Shown here: positions 6,223 through 13,732 of the stretch, piece by piece | Layout: each line of letters starts with the position of its first letter | Position numbering within the stretch: position 1 is the first letter of the stretch | NCBI GenBank assembly: GCA_049509675.1 | Contig: JBEKZQ010000118.1 | Coordinates: forward strand, 1-19,853 | Length of the DNA stretch: 19,853 bases | Direction: 5' to 3' | Source of the DNA: JBEKZQ01 sp049509675 | GTDB taxonomy: Bacteria; Planctomycetota; Planctomycetia; Pirellulales; Thermoguttaceae | Position numbers and translations under genes: made by a program | The notes under the pieces: model-generated | What the model was told of the DNA's origin: nothing | Database searches by the model: none | What the model saw: the letters and a program-made list of their open reading frames with translations, nothing else

Positions 6223-7539
6223 ATGGGTCCCAAGCAACGACGCGTGGTCATTACGGGGGTCGGACTGATCTGCCCCTTGGGAAGCACGAAGGAGGCCCTG
6301 TGGGCCGCGCTGGTGGCCGGCCAAAGTGGGGTCCGGCCCTTGGGCACCATTCCGCCCGAGGTGCTCCCCGTTCGCGTTGCCGCTCCGGCCGATGGGTTCC
6401 GTGGCGACATCGACGACTTCGGTCCCCTGGAAAGGGAGCAGAAGAAGGCCATTCGCAAGGGGCTGAAGGTCATGTGCCGCGAGTGCCAAATGGGAGTGGC
6501 GGCCGCCCAAGCGGCGTTGCTCGATGCCGGCCTGACGCCCGGTAAAGTCGATCCCGAGCGGACCGGCATCAGTTACGGCACGGATTACATGCTCAGCGTC
6601 CCGGAGGAGTTCAACGAAGGGATTTTGCGGTGCGTCAACGGCGACGGCAGCTTCGAGTTCCCGCGCTGGGGCGCCGAAGGCATGCCCAAGATGTCGCCCC
6701 TGTGGCTGCTGAAGTATCTGCCCAACATGCCGGCCAGCCACGTGGCCATTTATAACGATTTCCGCGGGCCGAACAACAGTCTGACGCACCGCGAGGCGGC
6801 TGCCAACATCGCTGCCGGCGAGGCCTTCCAAATCATCGCCCGCAACGACGCCGACGTGATGCTGGTAGGGGCCACCGGCACGCGCCTGCACGTCATGAAA
6901 ATGCTGCACGCCTTCCAACAGGAAGAGGTTTCCGGGGGCGCGGGCGATCCGACCGGCGTGAGCCGGCCTTTCGACAGCCAACGCACCGGCATGGTCCTGG
7001 GCGAAGGGGCGGGGGCCGTGGTGTTGGAGGAACTCGCGCGGGCCGAGAACCGCGGCGCCACGATCTATGGCGAGGTGCTCGCCGGCGCTTCGAGCTTTGC
7101 CGCCGACCGCCGCGTGGTCGCCCGGCGCGACCGCTCCATGACGAACGTGCTCCAAAGCGTGCTCCGCCAGGCCGAGATGTCGCCTGAGCAGGTGGGACAT
7201 ATCCATGCCCATGGTCTGAGCACGCGCTCCGGCGATGCAGAGGAGGCCCGGGCGATCCAGGCGATCTTCGGCCATCGCACCGCCCCCGTGCCGGTTACGG
7301 CCGCCAAGAGCTTTTTCGGCAACCTGGGCGCCGGCGGCGGCCTGGTGGAACTGATCGCCAGCCTGTTGACGCTCCGGCACGGCCGCTTGTTCCGCACGCT
7401 CAATTACCAGACCCCCGATGCCGAGTGCCCGGTGGCGGTCGTCCGCGAGGACGGAATCAGCCCCGGCGACAGCTTCATCAACGCCAACGTAACGCCTCAA
7501 GGGCAGGCCAGCGCCCTGCTGGTCCGCCGCTTCGGATGA
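6223..7539 (+). CDS. Ketosynthase-fold protein with altered active site (Cys to Glu, His to Asn)
   Basis: The protein has 438 residues and the overall FabF/thiolase-fold layout: RRVVITGVGLICPLG at the N-terminus, FRGPNNSL before the nucleophile elbow, HAHGLSTRSGD, AAKSFFGNLGAGGG and a C-terminal SFINANV region. Aligning RGPNNSLTHREAAANIAAGE with RGPNAAIVTACASATNAIGE of the neighbouring FabF puts Glu191 at the catalytic Cys without gaps. His330 and Lys362 are kept, but the second catalytic His becomes Asn367. Normal condensation is therefore not expected. A chain-length-factor-like partner, a malonyl-ACP decarboxylase like Gln-type ketosynthases, or a binding protein are possibilities; all are inference. 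The ATG at 6223 has a good ribosome site (GGGGAGGG). It lies 1.7 kb downstream of fabF. Confidence 0.88.
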   Translation: MGPKQRRVVITGVGLICPLGSTKEALWAALVAGQSGVRPLGTIPPEVLPVRVAAPADGFRGDIDDFGPLEREQKKAIRKGLKVMCRECQMGVAAAQAALLDAGLTPGKVDPERTGISYGTDYMLSVPEEFNEGILRCVNGDGSFEFPRWGAEGMPKMSPLWLLKYLPNMPASHVAIYNDFRGPNNSLTHREAAANIAAGEAFQIIARNDADVMLVGATGTRLHVMKMLHAFQQEEVSGGAGDPTGVSRPFDSQRTGMVLGEGAGAVVLEELARAENRGATIYGEVLAGASSFAADRRVVARRDRSMTNVLQSVLRQAEMSPEQVGHIHAHGLSTRSGDAEEARAIQAIFGHRTAPVPVTAAKSFFGNLGAGGGLVELIASLLTLRHGRLFRTLNYQTPDAECPVAVVREDGISPGDSFINANVTPQGQASALLVRRFG

Positions 7540-7612
7540 AAGTGCCGGCGAGCGGGGGCATCAGCCCATTACGCGGGTTTTCGCCTCGCATGCGGCCGCG
7601 TTGCATAATTAT

Positions 7613-8656
7613 CTACGACTTGCCCTCGCCGGCCTTGATATACAGGATGTCGTCGTCCTGGATGACGTATCCCTTCGCCTCTTGTCGCACCAGGTGCTGG
7701 GCCTTCACGTCGCGCTCGCTGCCCAACCGCATGAGGTCGCGGTAGTCCATCACTTCGGCACGGATGAAGCTGCGGGCCAGGTCGGTATGGATCGACGCGG
7801 CGGCGTCCAGGGCGGTGCCGCCCTGCGACAAGAGCCAGGTGCGGACCTCCTTGTCGCCGGCGGTCAGGAAGAGCCGCTGGCCGGAGGCGGTGAGCATGGT
7901 GCGGATCAACCCGTCGCGGTCCGTCCCGCCCACGTTCATCTCGCGTTCGAACTCGGCCCGGTCTTCGGGGCTCATCTTCGAGAGCTCCAGTTCCAGGCCC
8001 ACGGGGACCGCCAGCACCGGCACTTCGGCCGTGCTCAAGGCGGTGAACCGCTGCGGCTGCCGCTCGTCGTCGGCCGTGTTGAAGATCACCAGCCGCGGCT
8101 TCTCGCTCATCAGGCGGAAGGCGCGGGTCACGCGTCGCCGATCGTCGCTCATGTCGCCCTGGCGCAACGGCGTGCCGGCCTCCATGGCGTGCAGCACCAC
8201 GGCCAGCGTACTCTGCTCGTGCTGGAGTTGCTCGTGTTCCAGCCGGGGCAGCGGCTTGCGGAGCGATTCTTCCACGCGTTTCAGCCGGCCGGCGACGACC
8301 TCCATGTCGGCCAGCAAAAGATCCTCGTCGAAGGCGCGAAGATCGGCCAGCGGATCGTTGCGTCCGAAGGCGGGCACGACCAGCAGCAGGCAGCCCGCCT
8401 CGCGGATCAAGGCCAGTCGGGCCGCGTTGCCTTCGTGGCTGCGGCTCAGGCCCGGCGTATCGACCAGTTCCAGGGCCGCCAGGCTGACCTTCTTCGGCTT
8501 GTAAATCCGGCACAGTCCTTCCACCCGCGGCTCGGGGATCGTGGCCATCGCGCTTTGCGCCGTATGCGACAAGGCCGGATCGGGCCTCACGTCGGTGAGC
8601 CACTCGAACAGCGTGCTCTTCCCTGAACCTTGATATCCTACGAGGCCGATTTTCAT
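7613..8656 (-). CDS. YchF/OLA1-like GTPase or ATPase (DUF933 C-terminus), divergent
   Basis: This is a P-loop NTPase of the TRAFAC class, 347 residues (YchF about 363). G1 is GYQGSGKST (7-15), G3 is DTPG (66-69), and NTAD (193-196) lies at the G4 position. YchF proteins use NxxE there and bind ATP as readily as GTP. The C-terminal third matches the YchF DUF933/TGS-like domain: FLTAGDKEVRTWLL, HTDLARSFIRAEVMDYRDLM, GYVIQDDDILYI. The G1 differs from the usual GLPNVGKST, and the middle contains a charged coiled-coil-like stretch (120-150), so it is probably a paralogue rather than the housekeeping ychF. Its ATG overlaps the stop of the transglutaminase gene (ATGA, 8653-8656), with a strong ribosome site (AGGAGGAG) inside that gene, indicating translational coupling. 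Confidence 0.85.
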   Translation of the reverse strand: MKIGLVGYQGSGKSTLFEWLTDVRPDPALSHTAQSAMATIPEPRVEGLCRIYKPKKVSLAALELVDTPGLSRSHEGNAARLALIREAGCLLLVVPAFGRNDPLADLRAFDEDLLLADMEVVAGRLKRVEESLRKPLPRLEHEQLQHEQSTLAVVLHAMEAGTPLRQGDMSDDRRRVTRAFRLMSEKPRLVIFNTADDERQPQRFTALSTAEVPVLAVPVGLELELSKMSPEDRAEFEREMNVGGTDRDGLIRTMLTASGQRLFLTAGDKEVRTWLLSQGGTALDAAASIHTDLARSFIRAEVMDYRDLMRLGSERDVKAQHLVRQEAKGYVIQDDDILYIKAGEGKS

Positions 8657-11088
8657 AGGCGTTCTCCTCCTGAGGGGAATTGCAACGCGGCCGATGCCAA
8701 CATCGCCAGAGCTTGTTCTACCGCCCCGGCCTGCTCATTGTCTAGGGGCAGTTCGCCGAAACGCACGCGATAAAAGGCCTCGACGATCCGCGCCGGCAGC
8801 GGTGCCAGGCCCGCCTGCCCGGGGTCCAGGGCCAATTGGGCGCCGGCGGCCCGGGCAAACTCGCGCGGCGTCTGGGCCGCGCTGCGCACCAGGCCGCGCC
8901 GCGCCAGCACGATCTCCAGTTGCCGATAGAATTCCACGCGGCTTTCCCGCCGCCGTCCCTCGACGGTGTTGCGGCCGTCGGCTTTGCGCCAGGTGCGCGG
9001 CCCGGCCCGCCGCCTCAGCCAGACGGTCCCGGCCACGATCAGCAACACCATCGCCAGCGGAAACAACAACCGCAGAAGCAATCCGGCGATGCCGTGCCCG
9101 ACAAGGCCCAGCCGGGCGGCGATTTGGGCCAGCTTCTGCCGCCACCAGGCCGGGTTGCGGAGATCGCCGAGCGCCTGGGACATGGCGCGGACCAGCGGCT
9201 GGAATACGGTCTCCTTCTGCCGCTGGCGATCCATTTCCATGATGTAATTGCTCCACGCCGATTCCAGCCCCTGCACGCCGCGATGCAACCGCCGCCAGGC
9301 CGTCGGGCCCCCAGCGGCCGCAGAAACGGCCGGCGTGGCTTCCAGGCGCAGCCAGCCGCCCAGCGGCCACCGCTGCCGTGTCGCCGAGCCCTGCGGGCTG
9401 GCCGGGATATGTTGCGGGTCGATATACGCCTCGACCCAGGCGTGGGCGTGCAACTGCCGCACCTGGAAGAACTTCCCCACGTCGTTCCACTCGTCGCACT
9501 TGTAGCCCACCACCACCCGCGCGGGAATCCCCTGGCTGCGCAACATCAGGGCCAACGCCGTGGCGAAGTACTCGCAATGCCCGCGCGGATGATTGTGTAC
9601 GAAGTCCTCGATGGCGTCGACCGAGGTGTCGCGGTCTTGGCCTTCCAGACTGTATTGAAAGCGCGGCGAGTTGCTCAGATGCTGCTCCAGCGAGTGGGCC
9701 ATCTCCAAGGGTTGCCGGGCCGAGAGGCCGCTTTCGGCGGCCCATTGCCGCGCCAGAGCGGTAAGCCAGGGCAGCTTGCGATCGTCCATCTCCAACAGCC
9801 GCTCGGTAGGGACCGGCCACTGGCACGGCGCCAAGGGCAGTTGCACGCCGTGCTCCAGCGCCGTGGTGCGCAAGCGGAAAGTCAGCCGCTGATCGCTCAG
9901 ACCTTCGCGCCGCAGAAGCCGTTCCGGATCAGTCTCCAGCCGCACGCTACTGGGAAGATCGGCGGTCAGAAAGGGCCACATGCAACACAGATTATCGTGG
10001 TCGGACGGTTCGACCGCGATGCGCTCCAGCACCGGCGCGGGCTGCGATGGCAGCCGCGGCAAGCGGTCGCCCCTCACCCCCGACCCCTCTCCCACAAAGG
10101 GAGAGGGGAGGGAGCTTTTTCGCGACCATCGGCTGTCTTGATAATGCGTGAGCACCGCACCGCGGAGATAGATCTCGCCCTGGACGGGATATTGGCGCCG
10201 GCTGGTCGGATCCAAGAAATCCACGCGCATCACTTCTTCGTCGCTTTCCATCAACTCGCCCAGTTGACCCAGGCGGACGGTATCGGAGAATCCGACCAGG
10301 TGCTTTTTCGCCAGCAGGGCGCCGCGCCAGGCGGGCTGTCCCAGGCGTGGAATGGTGAAGAAGATCACCAGCGTCAGGATCAGCGTGCCGATGCCGATCA
10401 TCCCCAGGCGGGCGAACAGTTCGCGGACGATTCCCGCCCGATTCGTGCCTGCCGGACTGCTCACGAAGACCGGGGCCGCGGCCACCAGCGGCCAGCGGTT
10501 GCCGGCGGCGGCCGGCGGCGGCAGGTCCCGCCCGGTCTGGCACGCTTGCCATTGGCCGTACAAGAACACCAGGGCCATGGCCGACAGTCCGATCAGCATC
10601 CAGAGCACCAGGAGCATACCGAACCAGATCCCCTGGTTGAAGCTGGTGGCGACCGCCACTTGCAGAAAGCTCAGGCCGATGAGTTCCCAGTACAAGTGCT
10701 GATCTTTCTTTTGAAACAACAGGATGACCTGGAGATAACTGAGCAGATCGGCCAAGGCCAGGATGCGCGCGTCGCCGCCCAGGTGGAGCAGTTGGCGGAA
10801 CGAGAAGACCACGGCGGCCAGGCCGGCCGCGGCGGCCGCCGTGCGGTTCAAGTAGAACCAGCCGGTGAAATCGCACAGCGCCACGGCGGCCAGCGCCGCC
10901 AGCCATACCAGCAGCGGGGTCCACGGGCTCCGCTCGCCCATGCCCAGGAACAAGGTGGCCAGCGACACGAGCACGGCCACGTTCACCGAGAGCAAGCGGG
11001 GCAGATCCAAGCGGGGAATCCGCCGCGGACTGCTCGTCTGCGGACTGCTCGTGCCGGCCATCCTGCTCCTCCGCTGCGCCCGGCTCAT
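8653..11088 (-). CDS. Membrane transglutaminase-like protein (DUF3488 / transglutaminase core / DUF4129)
   Basis: This has 811 residues and TgpA-like architecture. Transmembrane helices fall at roughly residues 32-50, 57-74, 84-100, 113-126, 135-178 and 228-247, followed by an extracytoplasmic transglutaminase core (about 440-590), one helix (about 668-690) and a cytoplasmic DUF4129-like tail. The core has Cys505 in GHCEYFATALALMLRSQGIP and His549 in QLHAHAWVEAY. The third catalytic position, usually Asp in RLDPT, is Glu583 in LRLEATP. Residues about 326-341 derive from an inserted repeat. The gene overlaps DUF58 upstream and the YchF-like gene downstream, each by ATGA. MoxR, DUF58 and TgpA-type genes commonly travel together, and TgpA is an envelope protein in pseudomonads. 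The substrate here is unknown. Confidence 0.9.
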   Translation of the reverse strand: MSRAQRRSRMAGTSSPQTSSPRRIPRLDLPRLLSVNVAVLVSLATLFLGMGERSPWTPLLVWLAALAAVALCDFTGWFYLNRTAAAAAGLAAVVFSFRQLLHLGGDARILALADLLSYLQVILLFQKKDQHLYWELIGLSFLQVAVATSFNQGIWFGMLLVLWMLIGLSAMALVFLYGQWQACQTGRDLPPPAAAGNRWPLVAAAPVFVSSPAGTNRAGIVRELFARLGMIGIGTLILTLVIFFTIPRLGQPAWRGALLAKKHLVGFSDTVRLGQLGELMESDEEVMRVDFLDPTSRRQYPVQGEIYLRGAVLTHYQDSRWSRKSSLPSPFVGEGSGVRGDRLPRLPSQPAPVLERIAVEPSDHDNLCCMWPFLTADLPSSVRLETDPERLLRREGLSDQRLTFRLRTTALEHGVQLPLAPCQWPVPTERLLEMDDRKLPWLTALARQWAAESGLSARQPLEMAHSLEQHLSNSPRFQYSLEGQDRDTSVDAIEDFVHNHPRGHCEYFATALALMLRSQGIPARVVVGYKCDEWNDVGKFFQVRQLHAHAWVEAYIDPQHIPASPQGSATRQRWPLGGWLRLEATPAVSAAAGGPTAWRRLHRGVQGLESAWSNYIMEMDRQRQKETVFQPLVRAMSQALGDLRNPAWWRQKLAQIAARLGLVGHGIAGLLLRLLFPLAMVLLIVAGTVWLRRRAGPRTWRKADGRNTVEGRRRESRVEFYRQLEIVLARRGLVRSAAQTPREFARAAGAQLALDPGQAGLAPLPARIVEAFYRVRFGELPLDNEQAGAVEQALAMLASAALQFPSGGERL
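10070..10113. repeat. GC-rich interspersed palindromic repeat inserted in frame in a coding region
   Basis: CCCCTCACCCCCGACCCCTC followed by TCCCACAAAGGGAGAGGGGA forms the CCCCTCTCCC/GGGAGAGGGG hairpin of a widespread repeat. On the minus strand it is read in frame as LPSPFVGEGSGVRGD, inside the extracytoplasmic part of the transglutaminase-like protein (residues about 326-341). The reading frame is kept on both sides. A related copy is at 6009-6040. Confidence 0.85.
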
Positions 11089-12317
11089 GGCTGTTCCACT
11101 TGAAAGTATTCTGTCAACTCGTCACTGGAAGTGTCGATGACTCGCGTCCGTCGCAGCAGGGCGCGCCAGGCCTGGTTCGTCCAAAACCGTCCGAACCGTT
11201 CCGCATCGTCCAGGCATACCGGCCGCGTGCTCACGATCAGGACCTCGGCGTCCGGTTGCAGGTTCCGCAGCATTTCTTCCAGCAGGCCCGAGAGGCCGTC
11301 GTCGTTGCGGGCTTCGATCACGGCCAACCGCTGCATGACTTCGCTGAGCATCGCGGTGGAAGTCGCGCCGCCAAAGAACTCCGGTCGAGGATGGTTGGTG
11401 CCCAGGTACAGGCTGGTGTCGCCCTTGCGACACAGATCGGCGACGGCCGTTGCCACGAAGCTCACGGCCAACTCCACGTTCTCGCGCTGCCGGGCCGTGG
11501 GCTCGACCGGCTGCCACAGATCCAGCAAAATGGCCAGGTCGCGGTTGCGCGGTTGCTCGAACTGCCGCACCAGCAATTTTCCGGTGCGGGCCGAGCTGCG
11601 CCAGTGGATCCAGCGGAGGCTGTCGCCGGCGCGCCAGGGACGAATGCCGTAGAAGTCGCCTTCGCTGCCGGGCCGACGCTCGCGCCGGTCCGCGTCGGCG
11701 AACGATTCGTGCCGCCGCGCCAGCCAGCCCCGATTCAGTCGCCCCAGCCGCGGAAAGACGGTGAGCGTCTCGGCGTGCTCCAGCGTAATGGTGCGGCAGA
11801 ACAGGCCGAAGGGAAATCGGGTGGAAATGCGCAAGGGGCCCAAGCGGTAACGGCCGCGCTCGGCAAAGCGACCGCGGTACACCCCCTTGCGCGACTGCCG
11901 GGCGGGCAAGTACGGGAACAACACGCCGGCCACGGACCGCTCCGGGCGAGTAGCCGCGAGCGGCCGTTTACCGCCCAAGGCGTCTGCCGCCTCGTCTCCC
12001 TTGCCGCTCTCGCGCTGGATCACGTCTTCCGCCATGACCGCCCAACTCCCCATGCTCCGCCGCGTGTTGCTGAGAATAATGTGGCTGACCAACAGGTCGC
12101 CGGCGCACACATTCTGCGGCACCTTGCGCCGCACCGTGATGCCGTGCAGCGTCAGACCGGCCAGCCCGCGGCTGAGCAACAGCGGGCCCACCAGCATGCC
12201 CGCCAGGATCAACAGCAGGTTGACCTCCCGGGCCATTGCGGCGCCGAACGTCAACATGACCACCAGCAGGTAGTACCAGCCGGCCCGGCACATCTTGGTT
12301 TGTCGGCGGATTCTCAT
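11085..12317 (-). CDS. DUF58 domain protein with two N-terminal membrane helices
   Basis: The protein has 410 residues. Two hydrophobic segments (about 13-27 and 33-50) anchor it in the membrane. A beta-rich region leads to the DUF58 signature GIRPWRAGDSLRWIHWRSSA (224-243) plus GKLLVRQFEQP (247-257), then a von Willebrand A-like part starting LAILLDLWQP. DUF58 proteins are almost always encoded beside MoxR ATPases, which are thought to remodel them or their partners; their biochemical function is not settled. The 3' end overlaps the transglutaminase gene by ATGA. The start is uncertain: no clear ribosome site precedes the ATG at 12317, and a second Met lies eight codons in. The gap to moxR is filled by a heptamer inverted repeat. 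Confidence 0.9.
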   Translation of the reverse strand: MRIRRQTKMCRAGWYYLLVVMLTFGAAMAREVNLLLILAGMLVGPLLLSRGLAGLTLHGITVRRKVPQNVCAGDLLVSHIILSNTRRSMGSWAVMAEDVIQRESGKGDEAADALGGKRPLAATRPERSVAGVLFPYLPARQSRKGVYRGRFAERGRYRLGPLRISTRFPFGLFCRTITLEHAETLTVFPRLGRLNRGWLARRHESFADADRRERRPGSEGDFYGIRPWRAGDSLRWIHWRSSARTGKLLVRQFEQPRNRDLAILLDLWQPVEPTARQRENVELAVSFVATAVADLCRKGDTSLYLGTNHPRPEFFGGATSTAMLSEVMQRLAVIEARNDDGLSGLLEEMLRNLQPDAEVLIVSTRPVCLDDAERFGRFWTNQAWRALLRRTRVIDTSSDELTEYFQVEQP

Positions 12318-12342
12318 GGGGGAGAGAAGTTAGGAGAGAGGA

Positions 12343-12444
12343 GTTAGAAGTTGGAAGTTAGGAGTTAGGAGTTAGGAGTTAGAAGTTAGAAGTTAGAAGT
12401 TAGAAGTCAGGCCTGACTTCCAGTTCTAACTCCTAACTTCTAAA
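12343..12444. repeat. Inverted repeat with heptamer (GTTAGAA/GTTAGGA) arms and palindromic centre
   Basis: Nine uninterrupted 7-bp units of GTTAGAA, GTTAGGA or GTTGGAA run from 12343 to 12405. They merge into the perfect 18-bp palindrome GAAGTCAGGCCTGACTTC (12403-12420). Three inverted units (TTCTAAC, TCCTAAC, TTCTAAA) follow at 12424-12444. Related degenerate units extend left to about 12329. The element lies in the 137-base moxR-DUF58 gap, so an operon transcript would carry a long hairpin there. Confidence 0.92.
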
Positions 12445-12454
12445 TTCTTGCTTC

Positions 12455-13393
12455 TCACGCCGGCACGGGAACCTCGTCGACCAGCCGTTCGATCAGGGCC
12501 TCGACTGCCTCGCGCTGGCCGCCGTGCAAATAGCCCTTGGTGATGACGCGGTGCGCCAGCACCGGCACGGCCAGCGACTTGATGTCGTCGGGCACGACAT
12601 ACTCCCGCCCGTCGACCAGCGCCGCGGCCTGTGCGGCACGATCGAGCGCCAGCGCCCCGCGGATGCTCACGCCCACGTGCAACTCCCGGCAGCGGCGCGT
12701 CGCCTGGACGATGTCCAGCAGGTATTCGTTCATCGCCTCGGCCACCAGCACGCGGCGCACGGCCTGTTGCAGCTCCACCACCTGGGGGCCGTCGAGCACC
12801 GCGCTGAGCACGTCCACCGGCTCGCCTTCCCGATGGCTGGCAAGGACCTGTCGCTCGACCTTCCGGTCCGGGTAGCCCATGGGGATCCGCAGCAGGAAGC
12901 GATCCAACTGGCTTTCAGGCAGGGGATACGTGCCCTCGAACTCGACCGGGTTTTGCGTGGCGATGACCATGAACGGCTGCGGCAGGGGGTGCGTCCGGCC
13001 GTCGACCGACACCTGTCGTTCGCTCATGGCCTCCAACAGCGCGCTTTGCGTGCGCGGCGTGGCCCGATTGATCTCGTCGGCCAACACGATGTTGGCGAAC
13101 ACCGGCCCTGCGCTGAAGGTGAATTCGTGCTTGTCGCCGTTGAAAAAACTGCTGCCGGTGATGTCGCCGGGCAGGAGATCGGGAGTGAACTGCACGCGGT
13201 GAAAAACCCCGGCCACGCTGCGGGCCATCGCCTTGCCCAGCAGGGTCTTGCCTACCCCGGGCACGTCTTCCAGCAGCACGTGTTCGCCGGCCAGCAAGGC
13301 CACCACCGCCAGCCGTACCGGCTCGCTTTGGCCCAACACGACCCGGCAAATGTTGTCACGGAGTTGTCTGATCAGATTTACCGGATCGTCCAT
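12455..13393 (-). CDS. MoxR-family AAA+ ATPase
   Basis: This is an AAA+ ATPase thought to act as a chaperone for its DUF58 partner or an associated envelope complex. From the ATG at 13393 the protein has 312 residues, typical of MoxR (about 310-330). It contains LLEDVPGVGKT (Walker A, about residues 40-50), LADEINRATPRTQSALLEAM (Walker B and following helix), the sensor ATQNPVEFEGTYPLPE with QLDRF, and a C-terminal lid with SIRGALAL. The frame is open a further 28 codons upstream, but those read across an interspersed repeat, so 13393 is preferred. It is first in the operon with DUF58, transglutaminase and the YchF-like gene. Confidence 0.93.
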   Translation of the reverse strand: MDDPVNLIRQLRDNICRVVLGQSEPVRLAVVALLAGEHVLLEDVPGVGKTLLGKAMARSVAGVFHRVQFTPDLLPGDITGSSFFNGDKHEFTFSAGPVFANIVLADEINRATPRTQSALLEAMSERQVSVDGRTHPLPQPFMVIATQNPVEFEGTYPLPESQLDRFLLRIPMGYPDRKVERQVLASHREGEPVDVLSAVLDGPQVVELQQAVRRVLVAEAMNEYLLDIVQATRRCRELHVGVSIRGALALDRAAQAAALVDGREYVVPDDIKSLAVPVLAHRVITKGYLHGGQREAVEALIERLVDEVPVPA

Positions 13394-13732
13394 CGTGTAA
13401 CAAAGCCCCTGGAACCGTTCACGGTTCGGGCCCGTAAGACAATAATTTGGCCAGTTGCCCGTAGGACGGATTGCCAATCCGTCTGTGTTTTGCGGGACGG
13501 ATTGGCAAGCCGTCCTACGATGACGCTGGAGGCCATTGTAACGGGCGAAGGCGCATCACGGAAAGGGCCGCTGTTGTCTTTTTGCAACAGCAGAGCCGCC
13601 ATCGTCAAAGCCGTTCCGCCGGGCAAGGCGACAACCTAAAGCTTGTTGCTGCAACAGCCTCGGACCCGGCCGCTGGCCGTCGCGCGAGTGCCGCCCAGCG
13701 GGAAGGCATACCGATTGCTCTCGTTTACGATC
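13394..13732. other. Divergent intergenic region between moxR and the acyltransferase gene
   Basis: No gene is supported here. It holds a short palindrome (GAACCG 13412-13417 / CGGTTC 13422-13427), the 58-bp two-hairpin element at 13461-13518, and a hairpin GCTGTTG/CAACAGC (13570-13576 / 13585-13591). Promoters for both divergent genes must lie here or in the flanking starts, but no box pair was convincing on either strand. Confidence 0.55.
13461..13518. repeat. 58-bp two-hairpin interspersed element (GTAGGACGG type)
   Basis: The outer stem is GTAGGACGG (13461-13469) / CCGTCCTAC (13510-13518). Inside are hairpin GACGGATT/AATCCGTC (13465-13472, 13476-13483) and hairpin GGACGG/CCGTCC (13495-13500, 13510-13515) with inner TT/AA pairs around GGC. 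It shares its plan with the 65-bp elements at 2570 and 4570, but not their sequence. I associate this repeat too with planctomycete genomes. Confidence 0.85.

Noticed and set aside
8836..11103. 755-codon open frame on the plus strand opposite the transglutaminase gene
   Set aside because: Its protein is rich in Gln, Arg, Pro and His with no recognisable domain, while the minus strand encodes an ordered membrane transglutaminase.
12343..12444. CRISPR array
   Set aside because: The repeats are 7 bp, contiguous and without spacers, and no cas gene is nearby.
13394..13477. 28-codon N-terminal extension of MoxR
   Set aside because: It is translated from sequence overlapping the dispersed repeat, and the remaining protein already has normal MoxR length.
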